Positions 24,900 to 33,263 are shown, counted from the first letter of the stretch. The stretch: 64,000 nt of DNA from Ramlibacter monticola (GCF_016722785.1 NZ_JAEQNE010000007.1:248001-312000); one strand, 5' to 3'. Made by a program: numbers and translations. The notes: generated by a model from the letters alone, not told the origin.

Positions 24900-26708
24900 A
24901 TGTCCGTGACTGCTCAATCCATGCGTACCACCTATTGCGGCCTGGTCACCGAGGAACTGCTCGGCCAGACCGTCACCCTGTGCGGGTGGGTCAACCGCCG
25001 CCGCGACCACGGCGGCGTGATCTTCGTCGACCTGCGCGACCGCGAAGGCTACGTGCAGGTGGTCTGCGACCCCGACCGCCCGGACATGTTCAAGACCGCC
25101 GAAGGCCTGCGCAACGAGTTCTGCGTGCAGGTCAAGGGCGTCGTGCGCGCGCGTCCCGCCGGCACCACCAACGAGAACCTGAAGAGCGGGAAGATCGAAG
25201 TCCTGTGCCACGAGCTGAAGGTGCTGAACCCCTCGGTCACGCCGCCCTTCCAGCTCGATGACGAGAACCTGTCCGAGACGACGCGCCTGATGCACCGCGT
25301 GCTGGACCTGCGCCGCCCGTACATGCAGAACAACCTGATGCTGCGCTACCGGGTGACGATGGAAGTGCGCAAGTTCATGGACGTCAACGGCTTCATCGAC
25401 ATCGAGACGCCGATGCTCACCAAGTCCACGCCGGAAGGCGCGCGCGACTACCTGGTGCCCTCGCGCGTGCACGACGGCATGTTCTTCGCGCTGCCGCAGT
25501 CGCCCCAGCTGTTCAAGCAGCTGCTGATGGTCTCGGGCTTCGACCGCTACTACCAGATCACCAAGTGCTTCCGCGACGAGGACCTGCGCGCGGACCGCCA
25601 GCCCGAGTTCACGCAGATCGACGTGGAAACCTCCTTCATGACGGAGGAGGAGATCCGCACGATGTTCGAGGGCATGATCCGCAGCACCTTCAAGAACGTC
25701 ATCGACGTCGACCTGCCGCCCTTCCCGGTGATGAAGCACGTCGACGCGATGCGCCTGTACGGCTCGGACAAGCCGGACCTGCGCGTGAAGCTCGAATTCA
25801 CCGAGCTCACCGACGTGATGAAGGACGTCGACTTCAAGGTGTTCTCGGGCCCGGCCAACGCCGAGGACGGCCGCGTCGTGGGCCTGCGCGTGCCGGGCGG
25901 CAGCGGGATGAGCCGCGGCGAGATCGACGGCTACACCGAGTTCGTGAAGATCTACGGCGCCAAGGGCCTGGCCTGGGTCAAGGTCAACGACGTGGCCGCC
26001 GGCCGCGACGGCCTGCAGTCGCCGATCGTCAAGAACCTGCACGACCGCGCGATCGCCGAGATCCTGCGGCGCACCGGCGCGCAGAACGGCGACCTGGTCT
26101 TCTTCGGCGCCGACAAGGCGAAGGTGGTGAACGACGCCATCGGCGCGCTGCGCGTGAAGGTGGGCCACAGCGAGTTCGGCAAGACGCACGGCCTGCTGGA
26201 AGGCCAGTGGCAGCCGCTGTGGGTGGTGGACTTCCCCATGTTCGAGTTCGACGAGGACGCCCAGCGCTGGAACGCGGTGCACCACCCGTTCACCTCGCCC
26301 AAGGAAGGCCACGAGGACTGGCTCGAGACCAACCCCGGCCGCTGCGTGGCCAAGGCCTACGACGCGGTGCTCAATGGCATCGAGCTGGGGGGCGGCTCGG
26401 TCCGGATCCACCGCGAGGACGTGCAGAGCAAGGTGTTCCGCGCGCTGAAGATCGGCCCGGAGGAGGCCAAGGCGAAATTCGGCTTCCTGCTGGACGCCCT
26501 GCAGTACGGCGCGCCCCCGCACGGCGGCATCGCCATCGGCCTGGACCGCTTCGTGATGCTGATGACGGGCGCCGAGTCGCTGCGCGACGTGATCGCCTTC
26601 CCCAAGACCCAGCGCGCGCAGGACCTGCTCACGCAGGCCCCCGGCCCGGTCGACGAGAAGCAGCTGCGGGAACTGCACATCCGCCTGCGCAATCCGGGCG
26701 CGGCGTAA
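24900..26708 (+). CDS. aspS: Aspartyl-tRNA synthetase
   Basis: A 602-residue class II synthetase of bacterial AspRS length. It has an N-terminal OB fold (QTVTLCGWVNRRRDHGGVIFVDLRDREG), then catalytic motif 2 (FRDEDLRADRQPEFTQIDVE near residue 223). A bacterial GAD insertion domain precedes the C-terminal motif 3 (GIAIGLDRFVMLMTG near 545). It charges tRNA-Asp, and in bacteria lacking AsnRS also tRNA-Asn for amidation. The start is uncertain: GTG at 24897, ATG at 24900 and ATG at 24921 are all in frame. A GC-rich hairpin (about 24877-24897) precedes it. A terminator follows. Confidence 0.96.
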   Translation: MSVTAQSMRTTYCGLVTEELLGQTVTLCGWVNRRRDHGGVIFVDLRDREGYVQVVCDPDRPDMFKTAEGLRNEFCVQVKGVVRARPAGTTNENLKSGKIEVLCHELKVLNPSVTPPFQLDDENLSETTRLMHRVLDLRRPYMQNNLMLRYRVTMEVRKFMDVNGFIDIETPMLTKSTPEGARDYLVPSRVHDGMFFALPQSPQLFKQLLMVSGFDRYYQITKCFRDEDLRADRQPEFTQIDVETSFMTEEEIRTMFEGMIRSTFKNVIDVDLPPFPVMKHVDAMRLYGSDKPDLRVKLEFTELTDVMKDVDFKVFSGPANAEDGRVVGLRVPGGSGMSRGEIDGYTEFVKIYGAKGLAWVKVNDVAAGRDGLQSPIVKNLHDRAIAEILRRTGAQNGDLVFFGADKAKVVNDAIGALRVKVGHSEFGKTHGLLEGQWQPLWVVDFPMFEFDEDAQRWNAVHHPFTSPKEGHEDWLETNPGRCVAKAYDAVLNGIELGGGSVRIHREDVQSKVFRALKIGPEEAKAKFGFLLDALQYGAPPHGGIAIGLDRFVMLMTGAESLRDVIAFPKTQRAQDLLTQAPGPVDEKQLRELHIRLRNPGAA

Positions 26709-26755
26709 GCCTCGTCACGGCGAAGGGCCGTCATTCCCGCAGGGCGGGATCCGGC

Positions 26756-26779
26756 AAAGGGCGCGCAAGCGCCCTTTTT
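26756..26779 (+). terminator. Rho-independent terminator of aspS
   Basis: The stem AAAGGGCGC / GCGCCCTTT (26756-26764 with 26769-26777) has a GCAA tetraloop and runs into five T residues. It lies 48 bp past the aspS stop. Confidence 0.85.
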
Positions 26780-26877
26780 GTTGCCTGTGGGCCGGACCAG
26801 GACGGGCCTGCTTCTCGCGACGCACCGCTTGCAGCACGCGTCAACGGAGCCGCTGCGCATGTACCTGGCGCGGCGCA

Positions 26878-27003
26878 GGACCAGGGCGGGGCTGTCCGGC
26901 TCGGCGACATAAAGGAGGAGGCGCGGGCGCCGCGCTCACCCGGGGCGCGGTTCTCATCCGCGCCGGGGGACAGTCGCAGAGACGGACAGCCCCGCTCTGG
27001 TCC
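26878..27003. repeat. 21-bp inverted repeat flanking 84 bp
   Basis: The arm 26878-26898 and the reverse complement of 26983-27003 match at 20 of 21 positions. The 84 bp between them is very GC-rich and encodes nothing recognisable. The core motif GGACCAG-GCGGGGCTG also appears in a weaker direct copy near 26793. It looks like a nonautonomous repeat or remnant rather than an insertion sequence. Confidence 0.7.
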
Positions 27004-27101
27004 GGCAAGAAAGCCACTGCACGCAAGAACTCCCTCGCCAGAAGCCCCCGGACATCTGCGAGGAACCTTTTTCCTGCCCCTGCGGCAGAATGATCCCGCG
27101 C

Positions 27102-27551
27102 ATGTCCAAGCCGTTCAAGATCCCGCTCTCGGTCCTGGTCGTGATCCACACGCCGGCCCTGGAGGTGTTGCTGATCAACCGCACGGACTCGCCCGGCTTC
27201 TGGCAATCCGTGACCGGCTCCAAGGACCAAGAGGACGAGCCCTTCGAGCAAGCCGCGATCCGCGAGGTGCGCGAGGAAACCGGCATCGACGCCGCGACCG
27301 GCACGCTCACCGACTGGGGCCTGGAGAACGTCTACGACATCTACCCGCGCTACCTGCACCGTTACGCCCCCGGCGTGACGCGCAACCGCGAGCACGTGTT
27401 CGGCCTGTGCGTGCCGGCCGGCACGCCGGTCACGCTGAACCCGCGCGAGCACACGGCCTGGCAGTGGCTGCCGTACCGGCACGCGGCGGATGCCTGCTTC
27501 TCGCCCTCGAACGCCGAAGCGATCCTGATGCTGCCAGAATTCATGCCATGA
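27102..27551 (+). CDS. nudB: Dihydroneopterin triphosphate diphosphatase NudB (Nudix)
   Basis: A 149-residue Nudix hydrolase. PLSVLVVIHTP, GFWQSVTGS and LHRYAPGVTRNREH closely follow E. coli NudB. The Nudix box runs from the Gly of VTGS to REETGI (about residues 43-66) but carries one extra residue before AAIREV compared with the canonical spacing. The enzyme removes pyrophosphate from dihydroneopterin triphosphate, the folate step after FolE; folE itself is 5 kb downstream. Its stop overlaps the next gene's start (ATGA). The start could also be the ATG at 27090; neither has a clear ribosome site. Confidence 0.9.
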   Translation: MSKPFKIPLSVLVVIHTPALEVLLINRTDSPGFWQSVTGSKDQEDEPFEQAAIREVREETGIDAATGTLTDWGLENVYDIYPRYLHRYAPGVTRNREHVFGLCVPAGTPVTLNPREHTAWQWLPYRHAADACFSPSNAEAILMLPEFMP

Positions 27552-28276
27552 GCGTGCTGCGGGTCGCCACCTACAACATCCACAAGGGCGTGCAGGGCCT
27601 CGGCCCCGTGCGGCGGCTCGAGATCCACAACCTCGGCCACGCCGTGGAGCAGCTCGACGCCGACGTCGTCTGCCTGCAGGAAGTGCGCAAGGTCCATCGC
27701 CGCGAGGAGCGCTATTTCACCCAGTGGCCCGAGCTGCCGCAGGCCGAGTTCCTGTGCCCCGAAGGCTATTTCGCCGTCTACCAGACCAACGCGCGCACCA
27801 GGCACGGCGAACATGGCAACGCGCTGCTTTCGCGCTGGCCGGTGGTGTCGCACGGGCACGAAGACATGTCGGACCACCGCTGGGAGCAGCGCGGCCTCCT
27901 GCACGTGGAACTGGAGGTCAAGCGCCACAAGGTGCACGTGATCGTGCTGCACCTGGGGCTCATCGCCGGCAGCCGCTTGCGCCAGGTCGAGCAGCTCGGG
28001 CGCTACATCGAGCGCGAGATCCCGCGCAGGGCCCCCATCGTGGTGGCCGGCGACTTCAACGACTGGGGCGCCAAGCTGCGCCCGGCGATGAACAAGCTGG
28101 GCCTGCAGGACTTCGTGGGCGAGCGCACGCATACCTATCCGTCGCGGCTGCCGCTCACGCAGCTGGACTTCGTCTACGCGCGCGGGATGAAGCCCGCGGG
28201 CATGCACATACCGCGGGGCCGGATCTGGTGGCGCATGTCGGACCACCTGCCCCTGATCGCCGACTTCAAGCTGTAG
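27548..28276 (+). CDS. Endonuclease/exonuclease/phosphatase family protein
   Basis: A 242-residue protein of the EEP fold. It shows the metal and catalytic motifs RVATYNIHKGVQG (residues 5-17), VVCLQEVRK (about 39-47), NALLSRWPV, IVVAGDFNDWG (about 168-178) and the closing MSDHLPLIADF. These fit a Mg-dependent phosphodiesterase acting on nucleic acid or phospholipid headgroups. In many Proteobacteria this gene sits directly before clsB, as here (6-bp gap), so a link to cardiolipin metabolism or membrane lipid turnover is plausible. No signal peptide is present. Substrate not determined. Confidence 0.9.
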   Translation: MSVLRVATYNIHKGVQGLGPVRRLEIHNLGHAVEQLDADVVCLQEVRKVHRREERYFTQWPELPQAEFLCPEGYFAVYQTNARTRHGEHGNALLSRWPVVSHGHEDMSDHRWEQRGLLHVELEVKRHKVHVIVLHLGLIAGSRLRQVEQLGRYIEREIPRRAPIVVAGDFNDWGAKLRPAMNKLGLQDFVGERTHTYPSRLPLTQLDFVYARGMKPAGMHIPRGRIWWRMSDHLPLIADFKL

Positions 28277-28282
28277 GCCCGC

Positions 28283-29500
28283 ATGCCGCACGCAGTCCCG
28301 CCCCTGCGCCCCGGCCACCACCTCCAGCTGCTCGAGGGCAGCCGCGAGTTTTTCCCGGCGCTGATCGCCGCGATCGACGCGGCGCGCAGCGAGGTGCTGC
28401 TGGAGACCTACATCTTCGACTTCACCGGCAGCGGGGCCGAGGTGGCCTACGCGCTGGAGCGCGCCGGCCGGCGCGGCGTGCTCGTGCGCCTGATCGTCGA
28501 CGGCGTCGGCACGCCGGAGCTGCCGCCGTTCTGGCGCGACCGCTTCGAGCAGGCGCCGGTGCAATGGGTGGTCTATTCGCCGCTGGGGTACTTCGGCCTG
28601 CTGTGGCCGGGGCAGTGGCGGCGCCTGCACCGCAAGCTGTGCGTGGTGGACGGCGCGGCAGGCTTCTGCGGCGGCATCAACATCCTGGACGACTACCACG
28701 ACCCGAACCACGGGCCCCTCGATTCGCCGCGCCTCGACTTCTCGCTGCGCGTCGAGGGTCCGCTGGTGCAGGAGATGCGCGCCACCATCGTGCGGCAGTG
28801 GTCGCGCATCGCGGCCGTCGGGCAACTGCGCCGCGCGAAGTGGAGTGGGGCCTTCGAGCTGCTGCGCACCGCCGCGGGCCGCACGGCCGCCCCGCCGGTG
28901 CCGCCCGACGCGGTGCATGCCAACGTGCGGGCCGCGCTGCTGCTGCGCGACAACCTGCGGCGGCGCGCGGTCATCGAGCGCGCCTACCTGCGCGCCATCG
29001 GCCGGGCCCACCGGGAGATCTTCATTGCCAACGCCTACTTCGTGCCGGGCGGGCGCATGCGGCGGGCGCTGGTGAGCGCGGCGCGGCGCGGCGTGCGGGT
29101 GTGCCTGCTGCTGCAAGGACGCTACGAGTACTTCATGCAGTACTACGCCTCGCGTCCGGTGTTCGGCGCGCTGCTGCGCGCGGGCGTGGAGATCCACGAA
29201 TATGCGCCGAGCTTCCTGCACGCCAAGGTGGCGGTGATCGACGGCCGCTGGGCGACGGTGGGCTCGTCGAACCTCGATCCGCTGAGCCTGCTGCTGGCGC
29301 GGGAGGCGAACGTCGTCGTCGAGGACCGGGGCTTCGCCGCGCGGCTGCGCGAGCGGCTGGTGGCCGCGATGCAGCACGAGGGCCAGCGCATGGATGCGGC
29401 GGCCTACGAGCGGCGGCCGCCGCTGCAGCGCGCCAAGGAACGGCTCGCGCTGATCGTGATGCGGGCGCTGCTGGCGATCCAGGGGAAGAAGTACCTGTGA
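28283..29500 (+). CDS. clsB: Cardiolipin synthase B-like phospholipase D protein
   Basis: A 405-residue protein with two PLD-type HKD motifs: HRKLCVVDGAAGFCGGIN near residue 116 and HAKVAVIDGRWATVGSSN near 312. It lacks the N-terminal transmembrane helices of ClsA, which fits ClsB. ClsB makes cardiolipin from two phosphatidylglycerols, or phosphatidylglycerol by transfer. The motif LETYIFDFTGSGAEVAYAL near residue 35 is typical. It is in a unit with the EEP protein, and its stop overlaps the GTG start of the ligase-associated exonuclease. Confidence 0.92.
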   Translation: MPHAVPPLRPGHHLQLLEGSREFFPALIAAIDAARSEVLLETYIFDFTGSGAEVAYALERAGRRGVLVRLIVDGVGTPELPPFWRDRFEQAPVQWVVYSPLGYFGLLWPGQWRRLHRKLCVVDGAAGFCGGINILDDYHDPNHGPLDSPRLDFSLRVEGPLVQEMRATIVRQWSRIAAVGQLRRAKWSGAFELLRTAAGRTAAPPVPPDAVHANVRAALLLRDNLRRRAVIERAYLRAIGRAHREIFIANAYFVPGGRMRRALVSAARRGVRVCLLLQGRYEYFMQYYASRPVFGALLRAGVEIHEYAPSFLHAKVAVIDGRWATVGSSNLDPLSLLLAREANVVVEDRGFAARLRERLVAAMQHEGQRMDAAAYERRPPLQRAKERLALIVMRALLAIQGKKYL

Positions 29501-30522
29501 ACGGCGATCTCGTGGTCCAGCGGCCCGAGGGACTCTACTGCCCGCCGGGCGACTTCTACATCGACCCGTGGCGCCCGGTGGCCCGCGCCGTGATCACCCA
29601 CGCGCATTCCGATCACGCGCGCCACGGCAACGGCCACTACCTCGCCGCCGCGCCCGCGGAAGGCGTGCTGCGGGCGCGGCTGGGCGACATCGCGCTGCAG
29701 ACGCTGCCCTACGGCGAGACGCTGCAGCACCACGGGGTGACGGTCTCGCTGCATCCCGCCGGCCACGTGCTCGGGTCCGCGCAGGTGCGGCTGGAGCACG
29801 GCGGGCAGGTGTGGGTGGCGAGCGGCGACTACAAGGTGGCGCCCGACCCGACCTGCACGCCGTTCGAGCCCGTGCGCTGCGACGTCTTCATCACCGAGTC
29901 CACCTTCGGGCTGCCGATCTACCGCTGGTGCCCGGACGAGGAGGTGTTCGGCGACATCAACGCCTGGTGGGCCCGCAACGTGGACCACGGGCGCGCCAGC
30001 GTGCTGGCCTGCTACAGCTTCGGCAAGGCCCAGCGGGTGCTCGCGGGGGTCGATCCCTCCATCGCGCCCATCGTCGTGCACGGCGCGGTGAAGCCGCTCA
30101 ACGAGGCCTACCGCGCGGCGGGCGTGTCGCTGCCGGACACGACAATGGTCACCGACGTGAAGGACAAGGCGGACCTGCGGCGCTGCCTCGTCATCTGCCC
30201 GCCCAGCGCCGCGGCGAGCCCGTGGATGCGCCGCTTCGGCGCCGCGCAGACCGCCTTCGCGAGCGGCTGGATGCAGGTGCGCGGCAACCGCCGCCGCGGC
30301 GGCTACGACCGCGGCTTCGTGCTCTCGGACCACGCCGACTGGCCCGGCCTGCACGAAGCCATCGCCGCCACGGGCGCGCAGCGCGTGATCGTCACCCACG
30401 GCAGTTCCCCGGCCATGGTGCGCCACCTGCGCGAGCGCGGCCTGCAGGCGCAGGCGTTCGAGACCGAGTACGGCGACGACGTGGTCGAGGCCGACCTGGA
30501 GGCGGGCGGAGAGGTATCGTGA
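29497..30522 (+). CDS. Ligase-associated DNA exonuclease (metallo-beta-lactamase fold)
   Basis: A 341-residue beta-CASP/MBL nuclease. Metal motifs are ITHAHSDHARHGNGHY (residues 28-43, HxHxDH), LHPAGHVLGSAQV near 86, SGDYKV near 109, and the C-terminal LSDHADWPGL near 269. This matches the exonuclease that accompanies an ATP-dependent DNA ligase and an Lhr-core helicase in a conserved bacterial repair gene set. The ligase gene follows 151 bp downstream. It starts with GTG overlapping the clsB stop (GTGA). In relatives it is a Mn-dependent DNA nuclease; here that is inferred. Confidence 0.92.
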   Translation: MNGDLVVQRPEGLYCPPGDFYIDPWRPVARAVITHAHSDHARHGNGHYLAAAPAEGVLRARLGDIALQTLPYGETLQHHGVTVSLHPAGHVLGSAQVRLEHGGQVWVASGDYKVAPDPTCTPFEPVRCDVFITESTFGLPIYRWCPDEEVFGDINAWWARNVDHGRASVLACYSFGKAQRVLAGVDPSIAPIVVHGAVKPLNEAYRAAGVSLPDTTMVTDVKDKADLRRCLVICPPSAAASPWMRRFGAAQTAFASGWMQVRGNRRRGGYDRGFVLSDHADWPGLHEAIAATGAQRVIVTHGSSPAMVRHLRERGLQAQAFETEYGDDVVEADLEAGGEVS

Positions 30523-30533
30523 GGTCCCTCAAA

Positions 30534-30659
30534 ACCAGATACCGAACGCAGAGGGCGCAAAGGTTACGCAGAAGACGCAGAAGGAACAGCCCTTTTCTGG
30601 ATGGAATCCTTCTGCGTCTTTTGCGCTTTCTCTGCGCCCTCTGCGTTCGGCTGTCTGGT
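30534..30659. repeat. Long inverted repeat (about 52-bp arms) between exonuclease and ligase
   Basis: The left arm (30534-30585) and right arm (30607-30659) are near-complementary, and the loop is about 21 bp. Both arms are built from short repeats of an ACGCAGA-rGGCGCArA theme. The element fills most of the 151-bp gap and is AT-richer and unlike the codon-biased genes around it. It resembles a miniature inverted-repeat element. It ends 14 bp before the ligase ATG, so a folded transcript would hide the start region. Confidence 0.85.
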
Positions 30660-30673
30660 GTTGCGGTGGCCCG

Positions 30674-32398
30674 ATGAAGCGCTTCTCCCGCCTCTTCAGC
30701 GAGCTCGACGCCACCACCTCCACCAACGAGAAGGTGGAGGCGCTCACGCGCTATTTCGACGAGGCGCCGGCGCGCGACGCCGCCTGGGCCGTGTACTTCC
30801 TTGCCGGCGGCAAGCCGCGACAGGTGGTCAGGACGGCTTCGCTGGTCGGCCTGGCCTGCCACCTGGCGCAGGTCGAGGACTGGCTGTTCGACGAGTGCTA
30901 CCAGCAGGTGGGCGACCTCGCGGAGACCATCGCACTGGTGCTGCCGCGCGGCGACGCGCCTTCGGACGTGGGATTGGCGGAGTGGGTGGAGCAGCGGCTC
31001 CTGCCCTTGCGCGGCCTGCCCGACGAGGAGGTGGCGGAGCGGGTCGGCGGCTACTGGTGGGAGCTCGACACGCTCGGGCGCTTCCTCCTGACCAAGCTGG
31101 TGGGCGGCGGCTTCCGCGTCGGGGTGAGCAAGCTGCTGGTGCAGCGCGCGCTCGCCACCCATGCGGGCATCGACGCCAGGCGGGTCGCCCAGCGCATGAT
31201 GGGCTACACGGACGGCAAGGTCATGCCCTCGCCGGAGCGCTACGAGGCGCTGGTCGCGAAGGCGGAGGAGGGCGTGGCCGAGCCAGCCGACGCGGGCCAG
31301 CCCTATCCCTTCTTCCTGGCCCACCAGCTCGACCTCCCGCCGGAGCTGTTCACGGCCCGCCTCGGTCCGGTGACGGACTGGATGGTGGAGTGGAAGTACG
31401 ACGGCATCCGCGGCCAGGTGATCCGGCGGGCCGGCCAGGTCTGGATCTGGTCCCGCGGCGAGGAACTGGTGACCGAGCGCTTCCCCGAGATCGAGGCGCT
31501 GGCGCGGGCGCTGCCCGATGGCACGGTGCTCGATGGCGAGATCCTGGTCTGGAAGGACGAGGCCGACCCGGAGACCGGCGAGATCGCCGGCCGGCCCGCA
31601 CCCTTCGCCCTGTTGCAGCAGCGCATCGGCCGCAAGAACCTGACGAAGAAGATCCTGGCGGAAGCGCCGGTCGGCTTCATGGCCTACGACCTGCTGGAGC
31701 AGGACGGCCAGGACGTCCGCGCCCTGCCGCAGCGGGATCGGCGTGCGCGGCTGGAAGCATTGCTGGCCGGCACGGAGTTCCGGCTCTCGCCCGTGGAGCG
31801 GGAAGCCTCCTGGCTGGAATTCGCCCGCAAGCGCGCGCAATCGCGCGAACGCGGCGTCGAGGGTTTCATGCTCAAGCGGCTCGATGCCGCCTACGGCACC
31901 GGCCGCACCAAGGCCGAGGGCCTGTGGTGGAAGTGGAAGATCGACCCCATGAGCGTCGACTGCGTGCTGGTCTACGCGCAGCCGGGGCACGGGCGCCGAT
32001 CCTCGGTGCATACCGACTACACCTTCGGTGTCTGGAACCGTCCGCCGGCGGACCGGGCGGAGGTGGACGCGGTCCTCGCCAGGATGGCCCGCAAGGAGCC
32101 GCCCCAGCCCGGCGAGCTGCAGCTGGTGCCTTTCGCCAAGGCCTATTCGGGCCTCACCGACGAGGAGTTCCGCCAGGTCGACGCGATCATCCGCAAGACC
32201 ACGATCGAGAAGTTCGGCCCGGTGCGCAGCGTCCGCCCGAGCCTCGTGTTCGAGCTGGGCTTCGAGGGCATCCAGCGCAGCGGCCGGCACCGCAGCGGGA
32301 TCGCGGTGCGCTTCCCGCGCATGCTGCGCATCCGCCACGACAAGCCGCTGCACGAGGCGAACACCCTGCAAGACCTGGAACGGCTGCTGGCTTCGTAG
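30674..32398 (+). CDS. ATP-dependent DNA ligase (ligase-associated repair set)
   Basis: A 574-residue ATP-dependent ligase. An N-terminal DNA-binding domain spans about residues 1-220. The adenylation motif EWKYDGIRGQV places the nucleotide-accepting lysine at K241, and VLDGEILVW, GFMAYDLLEQDG and KRLDAAYGTGR are the downstream nucleotidyltransferase motifs. WWKWKIDP (motif V) precedes the OB domain (about 425-574). It seals nicks with ATP, in addition to the housekeeping NAD-dependent LigA. It pairs with the exonuclease upstream; the helicase normally in this set is 9.6 kb further on. The ribosome site is poor, and the long inverted repeat lies directly upstream. Confidence 0.93.
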   Translation: MKRFSRLFSELDATTSTNEKVEALTRYFDEAPARDAAWAVYFLAGGKPRQVVRTASLVGLACHLAQVEDWLFDECYQQVGDLAETIALVLPRGDAPSDVGLAEWVEQRLLPLRGLPDEEVAERVGGYWWELDTLGRFLLTKLVGGGFRVGVSKLLVQRALATHAGIDARRVAQRMMGYTDGKVMPSPERYEALVAKAEEGVAEPADAGQPYPFFLAHQLDLPPELFTARLGPVTDWMVEWKYDGIRGQVIRRAGQVWIWSRGEELVTERFPEIEALARALPDGTVLDGEILVWKDEADPETGEIAGRPAPFALLQQRIGRKNLTKKILAEAPVGFMAYDLLEQDGQDVRALPQRDRRARLEALLAGTEFRLSPVEREASWLEFARKRAQSRERGVEGFMLKRLDAAYGTGRTKAEGLWWKWKIDPMSVDCVLVYAQPGHGRRSSVHTDYTFGVWNRPPADRAEVDAVLARMARKEPPQPGELQLVPFAKAYSGLTDEEFRQVDAIIRKTTIEKFGPVRSVRPSLVFELGFEGIQRSGRHRSGIAVRFPRMLRIRHDKPLHEANTLQDLERLLAS

Positions 32399-32438
32399 CA
32401 TCTATCCAGGGTCGAAAATCCCCGGTGTTACAGTCGCC

Positions 32439-33170
32439 ATGTTGATGAAAGCCGATCCGTCCAGCCAACTGAGCCAGGTCGACCCCGACGAGGGGACGCC
32501 GGTCTCGGTCAAGATCCGCGAGCGCGTCCTGGCGGCGCGCAAGCGATTCCACTCCAACGACAACATCGCCGAGTTCATCCAGCCCGGCGAGATGGAGAGG
32601 CTCCTCGACGAGGTCGAAGAGAAGATGCAGGCCGTGCTGGACAGCATGGTGATCGACACCAGCAACGACCACAACACCGGCGACACGGCCCGGCGCGTGG
32701 CCAAGATGTACCTCACCGAGGTGTTCAAGGGCCGCTACGTCAATCCGCCGACCATCACCCAATTCCCGAACGCCGAGCACCTCAACGAGCTGATGATCGT
32801 CGGCCCGATCACGGTGCGCTCCGCCTGCAGCCACCACCTGTGCCCGGTGGTCGGCAAGCTGTGGATCGGCGTGATGCCCAACGAGCACACCAATGTGATC
32901 GGCCTGTCCAAGTACGCGCGGCTGGCCGAGTGGATCATGGGCCGGCCCCAGATCCAGGAAGAAGCCGTGGTGCAGCTGGCCGACCTGATCATGGAAAAGA
33001 CCCAGCCCGACGGGCTGGCGCTGGTGATGGAAGCCCGCCACTACTGCATGGCCTGGCGCGGCGTGAAGGACCTGGACAGCAAGATGATCAATTCGGTGAT
33101 GCGTGGCGCCTTCCTGAAGGACCCCACCCTGCGCCGCGAATTCCTCGCGCTGATCCCGCAGAAGGACTGA
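32439..33170 (+). CDS. folE: GTP cyclohydrolase I
   Basis: A 243-residue FolE. The zinc site is SACSHHLCPVVG (C130, H133) with the third ligand in ARHYCMAWRGV. The substrate-binding stretch VIGLSKYARLAEW and the C-terminal SVMRGAFLKDPTLRREFLALI follow. The protein is about 20 residues longer at the N-terminus than the E. coli enzyme. It turns GTP into 7,8-dihydroneopterin triphosphate, the first step of folate and pterin synthesis. NudB, acting next, is encoded 5 kb upstream. A second ATG lies two codons in. It is followed by the hairpin element and a BLUF photoreceptor gene. Confidence 0.95.
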   Translation: MLMKADPSSQLSQVDPDEGTPVSVKIRERVLAARKRFHSNDNIAEFIQPGEMERLLDEVEEKMQAVLDSMVIDTSNDHNTGDTARRVAKMYLTEVFKGRYVNPPTITQFPNAEHLNELMIVGPITVRSACSHHLCPVVGKLWIGVMPNEHTNVIGLSKYARLAEWIMGRPQIQEEAVVQLADLIMEKTQPDGLALVMEARHYCMAWRGVKDLDSKMINSVMRGAFLKDPTLRREFLALIPQKD

Positions 33171-33180
33171 AGAAGATGTT

Positions 33181-33262
33181 GCCCCCACGCTTCCCCACTT
33201 CGTGTGGGTCGCTGCCCCCCGAGGGGGCTTCAGCCTCCTTGAGGCGGCTCGGCGGAGGCTGA
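33181..33262 (+). repeat. Three-hairpin intergenic element, copy C, with buried ribosome site
   Basis: This 82-bp element lies between folE and the BLUF gene. Hairpin 1: CCCAC 33194-33198 with GTGGG 33204-33208. Hairpin 2: GCCCCC 33214-33219 with GGGGGC 33223-33228. Hairpin 3: a 9-bp stem, 33230-33238 with 33254-33262, with a nested GAG/CTC pair in its loop. GGAGG at 33254-33258, five bases before the BLUF ATG, is in the right arm. The three differences from copy B lie outside all stems, as expected if RNA structure is kept. Confidence 0.85.
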
Positions 33263-33263
33263 C

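Larger units (their letters stand above)
26709..27101. other. 393-bp intergenic region between aspS and nudB
   Basis: This gap holds a GTCATTCCCGC repeat fragment (26728-26749, stem TCCCGC/GCGGGA), the aspS terminator, and a 21-bp inverted repeat (separate entry). A related CCGGACCAGGACGGG motif lies near 26792. No convincing gene, RNA gene or riboswitch was seen. The nudB promoter must be in its right half. Confidence 0.6.

Noticed and set aside
33181..33262. A known folate or FMN riboswitch before the BLUF gene.
   Set aside because: The same element precedes the unrelated DUF502 gene and shows three simple hairpins, not a known aptamer fold.
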